A stretch of 17,986 nucleotides of DNA from Conidiobolus incongruus B7586 (lineage: Eukaryota > Entomophthoromycota > Entomophthoromycetes > Entomophthorales > Conidiobolaceae). The DNA lies in the NCBI GenBank assembly GCA_000697335.1, contig JNEM01012975.1, positions 1 through 17,986 of the forward strand, read 5' to 3'. Shown piece after piece: positions 1 through 11,377 of the stretch. Both the position numbers and the translations under genes were made by a program. Every line of letters starts with the position of its first letter. Position 1 is the first letter of the stretch. Under the pieces are notes generated by a model, which searched no databases, was not told the origin of the DNA, and was given only the letters and a program-made list of their open reading frames with translations.

Positions 1-612
1 TATATATTTTATTATAAAATTTTTTATTAAAGCTTTAATCAAAATATTAGGTTATTTTAAAACAATCCCTTTTATAATTTTTAATAAATAAGTACTTTAT
101 TAATAAATAAATACTGATAATTATAATAAGATATAAAGAGATATGGCATTGATATTTAGTTAATAAAAAACATCAGTTCATTAAAAAAATATAATATTTT
201 GTTGAATAAGTTCAAATTTATGAATTTAATATAATTTAATATTATTTATTACTTTATACAAAAATTACAAATATGGGAATCTAAAGCTGAGAAAAATTAT
301 TATTATTATTATTATTATGATCAAGAAAATCTCCCATATTTGATATATTTAATAGATTATAAGTCTTATAATTATATTTGCTTTAGTCAATTAATATTAT
401 TATATACTTGAAAAAGAATTTTTACAAATAAATTTAATTAAATCATACAATAAAATATTAATGTTTAATTAAAAGAAATATTTCTAAAAGTTTATCAAAA
501 GCATGTCAAAAATGTATAAATGATAAACAAAAGTATTTATTTTAAATAAACTTATATTAAAATTTTTTATTCAATTAAATTTTAAACAAATCTCATTATT
601 TAAATTCTCAAA
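1..612 (+). mobile_element. Decayed mariner transposon, 3' part, cut by left window edge
   Basis: On the plus strand this stretch aligns by eye with the reverse complement of the element at 12789-14089, for example around positions 60-130. Translated traces follow the mariner transposase order: a stretch matching the region after the first catalytic Asp (about 130-210), then at 346-387 a Y-x-x-D-x-x-x-x-N-Y-x-C-F pattern in exact register with the family motif YSPDLxPCDYxCF. The third catalytic Asp reads Asn (AAT, 370-372), and several stops interrupt the frame. The right end at about 580-612 closely matches the terminal inverted repeat of the complete copy and is followed by TA (613-614), the expected Tc1/mariner target duplication. 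A (TTA)n tract at 297-317 has expanded between the second and third catalytic regions. It is dead. It looks more diverged than the other two copies. Confidence 0.78.
297..317. repeat. ATT/TTA trinucleotide microsatellite
   Basis: Seven perfect trinucleotide units lie inside the decayed mariner copy. In the old transposase frame they read as a Tyr run and stretch the spacing before the YSPDL-like motif, so they arose after the element stopped being functional. The tract sits in the loop of an inverted repeat with 11-bp perfect arms (CAAATATGGGA and TCCCATATTTG). Confidence 0.85.
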
Positions 613-2124
613 TAATAAATTGTCGATTAGGGAGTAAAGTAATATAATATTAAGACCTACAAATAAATATTGTAAATTAGTTAAAAAGTCATAGAATATT
701 AGCTATTTCAGATCAAAATAAAGCTGTATATTAATTCTAATTTCATATTATAATAAATTAAATATTCAGATTTAGAAAAAAGATAGGAAATAATTTAGTA
801 TTAAAACATAAAAAAATGAGAGTTATATAATTTCTAGAATAAATTGAGTAATTTAGACATATAATTAATATATTTGTCATATTATTAATAAATAAATATT
901 GAAATTTTAATATAATAGTAATATCAATCAAAATATAATTTTAATAATTAATATATTATATTTCTAAATTAAATAATTTTGAAAAATTAAAACGTAAAAA
1001 TTTCTAGTAATATTATATATCATTTCATTGAGGTGTATTGATCATTATCGAAATTTTCATTATTTGTATAAATTTAATGTAATTAATTGTATATATATTT
1101 ATACGCGATAGATGGTGATTGATCATAACATTGCGAAAGTTATGATGAGTGAATGAATGTTAAAGCTCACATTTCATTCTAAAATTCAATTTAGTGATTA
1201 ATTTGTGAAAATGTGAGATTATAATTGGTTGAAAAGATGCTTAGTTTAACTGCGTAATATATAAGCCTCAAATTTGTATTAGAATATCACTATAATTTAA
1301 TATATGTGTGTATGAGGGTAAAAAAATATTTTCAAAAAAGAATCAATTCAACATGCTTCAAATATTATATTAATAAAGTTAATTTTTTAATAATATTACT
1401 ACATATCTTAGTTATTCAAATTTCGATTAGTAAATCAAATTGATACACTGTTAAGCATTATTTATTATATAATAAATATATATATAAAAGCATTTTAGTT
1501 CATACGTTATTTTAATCAATATTAATAATATTTATTAGAAATTTGTGAAAATCATAGATTAGTATAATATTGATTTTTGATCAAAATTGGACAGGATTAT
1601 AAATGAATCATTCGAGGATAGATTAAATTTTACATTAATTAATATTGATCATTTCATCTCTAGTTTTGTCAATATGGCTAATTTATATAATTATATAATA
1701 AAAATCAAGTAGAAATAATTGTCAAAACATGGTAATAGGGACAATGAATACAAGCAAGTGCCTAAAATAATTAAAAATCTAATCAAAGCTATAAATAACT
1801 AGCAAAATGGCAAAACTTGAAGATCCTACTAACGAATCAAAACTGAATAGATCAAATTTTGAACCAATCACAATCCAAAGTGGTCAATTGAAAAATTAAA
1901 TTGAAAAAAAACGAAAAATTATCAGGAGAAAAAATTTTTTTTATAATTTCCCTTTTGTTCATTAATAATCTTAAATTTTTTATTTAATAACTATATTTAA
2001 TTATCTTAATTTTTTATATTTTTTAAAAAAAATACTGATATCAGAAAAAAATAATTTATTGAGGAATATATTTTTAATTTTATTATTTTAAAAGTTCATA
2101 TTGAAAATAGTTTGAGTTTTTAAT
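613..2124. other. AT-rich spacer upstream of the PP1 gene
   Basis: No gene can be supported here. Three minor features stand out. Around 1122-1217 there are two adjacent stem-loops (listed separately). At 1807-1896 a 29-codon ATG ORF (MAKLEDPTNES...) lies in a stretch that is richer in G+C than its surroundings; it may be transcribed leader, an upstream ORF or chance. A CCAATCA sequence near 1863, about 260 bases before the PP1 start codon, could be a CCAAT-box promoter element. None of these is proven by sequence alone. Confidence 0.5.
1122..1217. other. Two adjacent stem-loops in spacer
   Basis: The first stem pairs 1122-1129 (ATCATAAC) with 1139-1146 (GTTATGAT) around a 9-nt loop. The second pairs 1166-1174 (CTCACATTT) with 1209-1217 (AAATGTGAG) around a 34-nt loop. 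The segment is richer in G+C than the spacer on both sides. A box-C-like ATGATGA occurs at 1142-1148, but no box D was found, so it is not a clear C/D snoRNA. It may be a small structured RNA or chance. Confidence 0.2.
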
Positions 2125-3657
<1,533 letters not shown>

Positions 3658-3903
3658 ACGCCCCCAAAAATTTTTTACCGTTTAATCTTAATTTGACCAT
3701 TTTCGACCTTGTTTTACATTGAATATATATATACATTTAATTTTTATGCATTGATCATTTTTGATTATTTTTTGTTTATTAATGCTGAATGTTAATTAAT
3801 TAATTAATGAATGTTGAGTATATTAAAATTATTTTCAAGTTTATTATATATTTTAAATAAATATTAATCAAGATTTTAGTTAATAATTTTGTACAATTTT
3901 TAA

Positions 3904-3952
3904 GCCATCTCTAACTCTCAATTCGAATCCTGAATATATTGAGTTAGGTGGC
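3904..3952. repeat. Imperfect inverted repeat / hairpin
   Basis: The left arm (3904-3922, GCCATCTCTAACTCTCAAT) pairs with the right arm (3938-3952, ATTGAGTTAGGTGGC) with a few bulges, around a 15-nt loop holding TTCGAATCC. The loop motif resembles a tRNA T-loop, but no cloverleaf can be drawn. It lies just before the TA microsatellite. Confidence 0.5.
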
Positions 3953-3957
3953 CCTGT

Positions 3958-3985
3958 TATATATATATATATATATATATATATA
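3958..3985. repeat. TA dinucleotide microsatellite
   Basis: Fourteen uninterrupted TA units in the spacer downstream of PP1. Confidence 0.95.
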
Positions 3986-4054
3986 ATGAAACATATTAAA
4001 ATGATATATCTATTTTCTTCTATTATATGGTATGATTTTGATCTGATTCTGCCC

Positions 4055-4070
4055 AATCCAAGCTTGGATT
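4055..4070. repeat. 16-bp perfect palindrome
   Basis: AATCCAAGCTTGGATT equals its own reverse complement. Related GGATT/GAATC/GGATC words follow within 40 bases, as in a small degenerate repeat. No function is evident. Confidence 0.8.
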
Positions 4071-4279
4071 TGAATCTGGATCTTTGGGATTCAATTGGTA
4101 AATGTTCACACGGAAAGCCAAACTGGCTTAATGTTCAAATTTCAACCTCTGATTTACTATTGCATCACATGTGAATGAAACTATACTTACCAATCTAATT
4201 GAATCATCAAATTTCAAATTGATAAATAGTATTGAAGCCTAATCGTTTTTAAAATACATGCAGTTCTTCAGTATTTGTT

Positions 4280-5799
4280 CTAATCTTCTTGAGTTTGTGA
4301 ATTAATTTTGATAGTTTCAACAGCGTCTTTGAGAGGCTGTAATCGACTTCTAGCTCGGTTGACTACACTAAAAACACAGAGTCAATATATTGAAAATATA
4401 ATAAATGAACTTAAAATTACTTGAGAGGAATTCCAGCAGCGTAAGCCATACCCAACAAATTCAATTTTCGAGGCAATTTCCTAATATTTGAGTTAATTTG
4501 AAGAAATTATGATTGAATTCAATTAACTTACTCATCATGGCTTGTTTGGCACTTATCTCCATCATCCCTCAACAATTTTAACTGTTCCAAAATCATCTGT
4601 AACTTCATGCCAGCAGCTGTACGAATCTTATTTTTCAACTTTGGATTAAGCGGAGGATATCGATCTAGCATAGAAGTCACTATCTTCTCAAACGATTCCA
4701 TATGTTGAATTTGATTATAGTGAACATTCGGCACTACTTGGTCAAAACTTTGATAATCGATCTTTTTTCGAAGATTCGAATGCTTTTCCCCCTCATTAGC
4801 GATATATTCCGGGGGTTTGACGAGGTGCATAGCCCAAAATTTAGGCTCAGTCACCATTTGATTTAATATATTTTCATTTTGAACAATTGTTAAATCTTCA
4901 TCATTTAACAAATCGTCCATATATTCTTGCCTATAAAACAGTTAATAAATAATCCCAAATATAATGTATAGCGTTATTTACCTTTCAATTTGATTTTTAC
5001 GAAATTCTGGCCATTTCCACTTTCTAAATAAAGATTAATAACTGATAAATTGGAGTGGGTTTGAGATTTACTTTGGATAGATTGGCTCCAACAGGCTTTT
5101 TTTAATTAGTAGTTGATTGGATTGGGATAATTCGCGAATGATTTCACTTCTTAATATATATTGATTGTCTCGCCTGAAATTCCAGGTAAATGGCATTACT
5201 GATGTCTTGGATTGCTTAATTATTGTACTCTTTGAAGGTTTTTCATAGGAGGTCTCGGTTTGTCTGGATATTTTATTTGGAAATTTTTCGGAAGTTTCAG
5301 AAATATCGTAGTGCATTTTGGTGCAAGTATTTATTAGTTCTGAGCGGGATTGGTCTATAGGGGGATAGTCTTGATGCTGAAATTGTAAATCTGTTAAATA
5401 ATCGTGATCTTGAAATAATTGACTTGTTGGAATATCCAAATCTTCTAATTTTTGTGAATTTTGGCCTATGGACCAATTATCATTCCAAAGTTTTAGTTGG
5501 GTTTGGTTTCTTGGAGAATATTTATCTAAAACTCTTTGACTACTTGAGTCACTAAGAGAGTAGGTATCAATTTCAAGTTTGTCTAATTTTTTTTCTATTG
5601 AATTCAAGTGTTCAATTGTTGACCTTTGGCTAATTGGTAAATAGTCAGATTCTAATTTGGAAAATTTTAAAAGATTTGGTTCTAATGAGTCTTCTAATTC
5701 CCGTTTAACAGGAACATAATTTTGAGTTAAAGTAGTATTATAATCGTCGAAAATATTTCTTTCATTTTTATTCTTAGATTTTTTATGTTTTTTAGACAT
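4280..5799 (-). CDS. Nuclear-type hypothetical protein, possibly an Rrn9-like RNA polymerase I factor
   Basis: Exons 5799-5072, 5023-4982, 4930-4532, 4480-4421 and 4367-4280 join in frame to 438 residues, ending TAG. The introns are 48-53 nt with GTAAAT, GTAAAT, GTAAGT and GTAATT donors. I do not recognise the protein with confidence. It starts with a lysine-rich nuclear-localisation-like run (KKHKKSKNKN), followed by about 200 polar, probably disordered residues. From about 200 there are helical segments with KWKWPEF near 244-250. The C-terminus has a conserved-looking helix, LLGMAYAAGIPLNVVNRA (398-415), then RSRLQ. That small-residue/GIPxxVxxRxxxRL pattern, preceded by a segment with RYPP, recalls the C-terminus of fungal Rrn9, a subunit of the rDNA upstream activating factor, but this rests on memory of the family only. 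No transmembrane segment or enzyme motif is seen. It converges with PP1 and diverges from the Vts1-like gene. Confidence 0.82.
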
Positions 5800-6186
5800 T
5801 AAATTTATTAATAAAATATTAAATGCATTAATTATAAATCAAGTTGGTTGTAATCAAATAATTTATAAAATTAGGTTTTTCGATCTAAATTTGTGGGATT
5901 TTAATATAAATTTTCAACTTCCTTCAATTTTAATTTCAACATTATTTGCATGAAAATTTCCGTTCAAATCCAAATGGTTTAACATATAGAATAGAGTATC
6001 GAAAAGAATTTAATGATATGCAATTGTTTAGAAGTCTTTCAATAAAGATCAATTAATCTATAGTATTTACTGATTTCTTGATTTTGAAAATAATTATTGA
6101 AATATATTAAATAAAGATATTAGTCAATTGACGCAGTCCATAATAGAGTTGAACGGTGAGTATTTAATTAATCAAATATAAGGTAT
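5800..6186. other. AT-rich spacer, probable promoter region of the minus-strand gene
   Basis: This is the sequence upstream of the start codon at 5799. No coding frame, repeat or recognisable regulatory motif stands out. Confidence 0.4.
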
Positions 6187-7000
6187 ATGAAATGCGATCA
6201 ATCAATGATGAGAGGCTATACCCCTAATCAATTAGTGATATTATATCAGAATGGTTTACTTAATAAAGAAGAGCTTGAAAATATGCTAAATGAAGAATTG
6301 ATCCATGTTTATGATTTATAGTTTGCCATTAATTTTAGATTTTCCAAATATCAATTTTTTTAGGTAAAGGTCATTTAAAATTTGATAATTGAAAAATCAT
6401 TGTTTGAAGTGAACTAAGAATTACTATGATTTCAATGAACAATAAATTAATTTTATATAGATAAGACCAGCTCATCTCGCTGGAAACTATTCATTGTCTA
6501 ATTAGTTTAAAAGAATGAAATCACCATTTGGTAACTTTCAAAAAGTAATGAATCCATTAATGCTCATTTCAATTTTTGACCAATGATGAATAAAGATGCA
6601 GCAAATGAAGATCTATATTATCCTCACAATATACACAAGCATGCCAATATCGAGAAAATAGGGAATTATCATATTCCAAACTAGACTAAGGATGCTTAAC
6701 AAATTTTAAACCTTTTCAACGTCCTAAAAGTTATGAAATTTTAGAGAAAATATATGATTAATTGTTTTGATATTATTAATTTGCATACTGATCAATTTGA
6801 ATATTGGTTAGCATTTTTATTTCAATTGATTGATTCCAATCTAAAATTGGTAACTTAAACCATTTGGTACCTAACCAATTTAAGTTTAGTCTGGTATTGA
6901 AAAAATCGGAATTTACCTAGTATTATTTCATGTTTGATGGTTATTTTTCAGCAATCAATTTTTAGTGAATACATGGATTTTTTTGAATGCATTTGTGAGG
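6187..7000 (+). pseudogene. Possible decayed multi-exon gene (coding-like fragments)
   Basis: Several short stretches have the codon feel of real exons but cannot be joined into an open frame. 6187-6321 is a 44-codon ATG ORF containing GYTPNQLVILYQNGLL. 6461-6505 reads IRPAHLAGNYSLSN and is preceded by an acceptor-like TATATAG. About 6595-6685 contains NEDLYYPHNIHKHAN. 6708-6758 reads KPFQRPKSYEILEKIYD. 6763-6849 contains DQFEYWLAFLFQL and ends at a GTAACT donor followed by a CTAAC branch point and an AG at 6889. 6952-6999 reads QSIFSEYMDFFECICE. Stops lie between and within these pieces. I do not recognise the protein. It could be a dead host gene, a real gene with splice sites I have misplaced, or in part chance. 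It lies between two divergent intact genes. Confidence 0.3.
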
Positions 7001-7332
7001 TCTAAGTTTTGGAAGAAAATGATGTACGTTTATGAATATTAGAGCTATATTATATCTATACATACCTAATCAATATCATTTCTAGCAATTGTTTATAATA
7101 ATGATGCTAAAATGATCTATTCAAACATTTAAACTTTCAAAAAAAAAGTTTATTATTGCACTAAATTTCAGTCACTCTAATAAAACCCAAAAAAAATCTA
7201 AAAACCAACCAAATTCAAGAATAAAATGGATAAATAATGCAAGATTAAATATATGGGAACCCAATTAAATCCTAAATGCCCACTCTTTGTTAATTATCAC
7301 TTCTTCCATTGAAAAATTTATTGATTGTAATT

Positions 7333-9082
7333 ATGACACAGTTTAATCCTCCGCCAATCGATAACCCTCAAACTCTATACGAATTAACGAGTAAAAATTT
7401 ACAGTCCACTTCGACTCCTTCCACCAATTTGAGTATGTCGACGTCGACAGTTAATCACCATCTGTCTTCTATGTCCAACTTATTAAAGAATTCTAGAATG
7501 CAGCCAAAATTATCTCCAAGTAATAAGAGTGAATAATTTTTCAACATCAATCCAAATATTAAATATTTTTTATTTAGCTACTACTAATTATTCTCTATCT
7601 TTAAATGGGGATAGTTTACCGGAAGAAATTAAAGAAATTTTAAACGTATCCAGTTTTATCGAAACTTCGAAAGCTTTCGATATGTGGTTCACTAATTTAA
7701 ACCAATTCGAACAGGTTACTGCTTTTTGTCTAATGCTCAATCGTCTCCATTCCAGTCAATATCCATTTGTAAAAGATGTGGTAGAAAAACAATGTAATAA
7801 CGAAACTTGGCTCAAAAATCAATTACCCGAATTCAGTCATAATAACAGAGGTAAGTAGTTCTTTAGGTTTCTATACTTTTTGTAACTTAGTTCAAATCTG
7901 TTGTTAATTAGAATCTCGTTCAATTGAGGTTGATGCTCTATCCAAATTAATGGAAGCCTTATCCACCGATGCAAATCAAATGCAACCTATTGGTAGGAGT
8001 AATCGCAGTATTTATCGAAATTCCCAGCCTGTTCCCATAGATTTTACAAGATTAAAGGCAAGATTCGACCCCTTCCCCGATAGTTTTTCAGAAAATGATA
8101 ATTTGGAATTGAATAGTGGTAGTAATTTTAATAGTGGACAAGCTAGTAAATTGAATGCCAGCTTAACGCCCAGTTTACTAGGGCCAGTTGAGACACTTCC
8201 AGTGTCCCCAATTGCTAGAACTCGTCCTAAGAGTATGTTTGAACCTGGTTTAAACTCCATAGGATGGAAAAGTGAACAGTCTAGCCCCCGCATCAACGGT
8301 AATGCGAGATTGGCTCCAACCAATCCTACTGCTGTTTCTGGCGTGGATTCTGTCACTTGGGCTGTTCCAATCTCTCCCAATTATAATCAATATTCTGCAA
8401 ATACTATGTCAGCCTCATCTCGTCCAATTGGATTCACACGCTCTGAAGACCAAATCCCACGTTCACATCTCGGATTGAACGCCCCAACAGTTGACTATGG
8501 CACCACTAACGGCTATCAAAGCTATCAGCAGAATTCAGCTCCACTCGGGAATACAATGCAATCTCCAATGACTAATCGATTCAAAAATTCATCTAATAAC
8601 AACAACCGAAATAATCGAAGAAGTTATGACTATTCAAATTCCAAGGAGCATGCCAGTGATTTCTTTACTCAAGGATATCGCCATGTCCTTGGCAAAATGC
8701 CATCGAGCATCAAAAACCATCTTATTAAACCTGCTAATCGCGTCGATTTCGATCTCTTACAAGGTAATATCATTATTCATTAATAATCTTACTTTATTAA
8801 CTGTTATTGATCTTGAAGATATTCCCGCATGGCTTCGAAGTCTCCGTCTTCATAAATACACTAAACATTTTGAAGGTATGGTATGGCAAGATGTCATCCA
8901 ACTTACCGATGAGGGACTATCCGAAAAGGGGGTTGCTGCATTAGGAGCTAGACGCAAAATGCTCAAACACTTTGATCTCATTAAGCAAGAGCTCAATGCC
9001 AAGGTATAATTACTACTATATTTTCACATAATCAATTACTAATTTTTTAATTTAGAATAAAGTAAATACACCTCAACAGTAA
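7333..9082 (+). CDS. VTS1: Vts1/Smaug-type SAM-domain RNA-binding protein
   Basis: Exons 7333-7519, 7578-7850, 7912-8763, 8819-9003 and 9056-9082 join in frame to 507 residues. Vts1 binds hairpins carrying a CNGG-type loop (Smaug recognition elements) in mRNAs and recruits the Ccr4-Not deadenylase, so it acts in cytoplasmic mRNA decay. The C-terminal SAM domain spans about 438-499: [14 protein letters not shown], then FEGM (455-458), then [13 protein letters not shown] (475-487). The LGARRK segment is the RNA-contacting surface in the family. An N-terminal segment, [12 protein letters not shown] (99-110), matches the conserved region near the start of fungal Vts1 proteins. The centre is a long Ser/Asn/Pro-rich disordered linker. 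ATG 7333 is the first in-frame ATG. The last intron (9004-9055) has a perfect TACTAAT at 9037-9043, and the final exon adds only eight residues after the SAM domain. Confidence 0.92.
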
Positions 9083-11377
9083 ACTAACCCAACCTTGCAT
9101 AATAACCAAAATCCTAACAAAATTTCTAATACTTCCATAATCCTTCATAACTATGTATATGGTAATTATCTCATCCAAGTGCCATATCTTAACAAATTCC
9201 CAATACCCAAAAATAATTTATTACAGTTGTTGACAATCATCCGGTTTCATGATTATCACATCATCCCTTCAAAATTTTTAAAAATATTTTTTTTCAAAAT
9301 TTTATTATCAAAATTTTGATATTAATTTATATCAATTTGATTTGCTTTATATAATATATATTTGTGGCCATCTTTTTAAATAAAAATCTTAATTATATAA
9401 AATTGAATTGAAAATATATTATTGATAATTTTAAAAATATTGAATAATTATTAAAATTTATAATATTTTAAATTAGTATCAATCTTTGGTGAGTTCAAAT
9501 GGTTAACAAATAATTATTTCATATATTTTATTTTAATGTACAAATGCATGTTGTGCTAATTTTTGATTTGAAAATAAATTAAATCAAATTAATTTATGAA
9601 ACTTATTCCCATACCCTTAATTCCAACTAGTTTTATTAAAACATACAATTTCTAATATTTAAAATAATAGTATTTTCAATATGTTAATTGATATTTTTTA
9701 ATTCCCTTTTAATCTTCAATACAATATTTTACACTATTTTTCGCTATATAAATCAATATTGATTCCTAATTAAAATCTGATATGAACTCAATTGGAATAT
9801 CTTGAGTTCACTGGTACTCGTAACAGTTGTCTAAAATAAGTTTCAGATTACCCTTATAGTTGAGAATTTTTTTAATAATATTCAATCAATTGAAAAAAAA
9901 TAAATAAATTTTATTATATTATAAATATTTAATATTTTTCAAAAATAAATTTTTTTTTGAGTATTTTACAAATCTACAATAATGTGGATAACTCATATAA
10001 AATTATATTGGATTAGAATTGATTGTTGATGTAATTAGTACCGATGTGTTTATTACAGTCTTTTCCGTAGCATTTGTGTACAAGCCAAAAAAAAACTAGT
10101 TCCAAGTTTTAAGACAAAGTTAAATTTAATACTTATATTTAAGGTTTTTTAATGTGATAAAACGTGATATTAATTATAATGATTATTATATTATTTTTTT
10201 TAAAAGAAAACTATTTTTTCAAAATTATATAAAACGATACTTGATTGGTAAAAATAACACTCAGCTATAATAACTGTGCATTATCAATCTTACAATTTCT
10301 TGATTTATGTGCACAAATGCACAGGAAAAATGTGTAACCATTATAGGGTTGGTATAGGTAATTTATGAGTTAAAAGCGATATATAACAGTGATAACCAGT
10401 AGTTATAACTTTAAATTATAAACTTGGTAATCATTTAAAAATTTGGTATTTAAAGTTGAATATAAGACAATAAAATACTAACAATTCAAAAAATTCACTC
10501 TCAATATAATATTCACAAACATCAATATATATATATACCCAAATTTTGACTAAAAATTCTTTAACAAGTTTATCTTTTGAATATATTTTGAATTTTTATG
10601 AAATATATTAAAATTGATATAATTTCTAGCTAATATAATTCAATAATGATAAAATAATAAATTATATTAATTACTACTAAAATATTGGGATTTCACAACA
10701 GTTTTATCTAATTTACATTAATTTTTCAATATAAATAATATATATAACTTTATTCTTTATTTTGCGGAATTATTGAATTTGTATATAAAGCAAATATAGA
10801 GGAATGAAAAGTAAATCTAATATATTAATTATTAAGGTTTAAATTTTGTGAAAAGTGTTAAATTATTATCCACTGTTTGGAGTTACAAAAACTGTCAAAT
10901 AATTTGAAAATTTACAAATTTGGAAATTAGGATTAAAAATTTATGAGAGAAAGAATGAGGTTTATAACTCACTATTATTCATTTATTGGCGAATCATTGC
11001 AGTTGGATTGTTCAATTAATATTTAAAATCCATTCAATCTTTTATATTTGTTCTTGGGTATCCATCCATAAAAAAACCATTAATAAATAGTTTATATTTT
11101 GATATTAAATTGATATCTTCTTCAAATAATAAAATTAAAAATTACAACAAATTTTTATGTGTGAATTATGTATATAATATTCAATCTATCTCAACTAATT
11201 GAACAATTTAATTATATTAATGAAATCTAAATCAATTATTCCCAAATTTTAATCTCATAAAGTGTATTTGAATAATCAATAACTTAAATTTTTGAAATCT
11301 CCAAAAAGAATACCCAATAAAAACCTCAAATTTCTACTCATCAATAATAACAATAACAATAATAATAATAATAATTA
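9083..11377. other. Long AT-rich spacer without recognisable genes
   Basis: About 2.3 kb of very AT-rich sequence lies between the Vts1 gene and the Faf1-like gene. I see no exon-like frame with splice signals, no transposon ends like those of the mariner copies and no RNA gene. A small hairpin with perfect 8-bp arms (GAACTCAA 9784-9791, TTGAGTTC 9802-9809) is present. A slightly less AT-rich patch lies at about 10020-10400. The end of the spacer carries CAA/AAT repeats (11343-11374), directly before the next start codon. Confidence 0.5.
9784..9809. repeat. Small perfect inverted repeat
   Basis: Arms GAACTCAA and TTGAGTTC enclose a 10-nt loop in otherwise featureless spacer. No T-run follows directly, and no function is evident. 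Confidence 0.6.

Larger units (their letters stand above)
3658..4279. other. Spacer between two convergent genes
   Basis: This holds the 3' flanks of the PP1 gene and of the minus-strand gene ending at 4280. It contains an imperfect hairpin (3904-3952), a TA microsatellite (3958-3985) and a 16-bp perfect palindrome (4055-4070). The stretch of about 3990-4180 is richer in G+C than usual spacer and includes a 62-codon open frame from 3986. I do not recognise its product and do not call it a gene. Confidence 0.5.

Noticed and set aside
1142-1217. Possible C/D box snoRNA
   Set aside because: A box-C-like ATGATGA is present, but no CTGA box D and no terminal stem lie in range.
3904-3952. Possible tRNA because of the TTCGAATCC loop
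   Set aside because: No acceptor stem, D arm or anticodon arm can be drawn on either strand.
8012-8478. Open frames in other frames across the Vts1 linker exon
   Set aside because: Low-complexity Ser/Asn/Pro-rich coding sequence leaves alternative frames open by chance; the Vts1 frame joins in phase to the SAM exon.
9095-9319. 74-codon open frame downstream of Vts1
   Set aside because: It starts at TTG rather than ATG, lies right after the Vts1 stop and has no recognisable features; probably 3' untranslated sequence.
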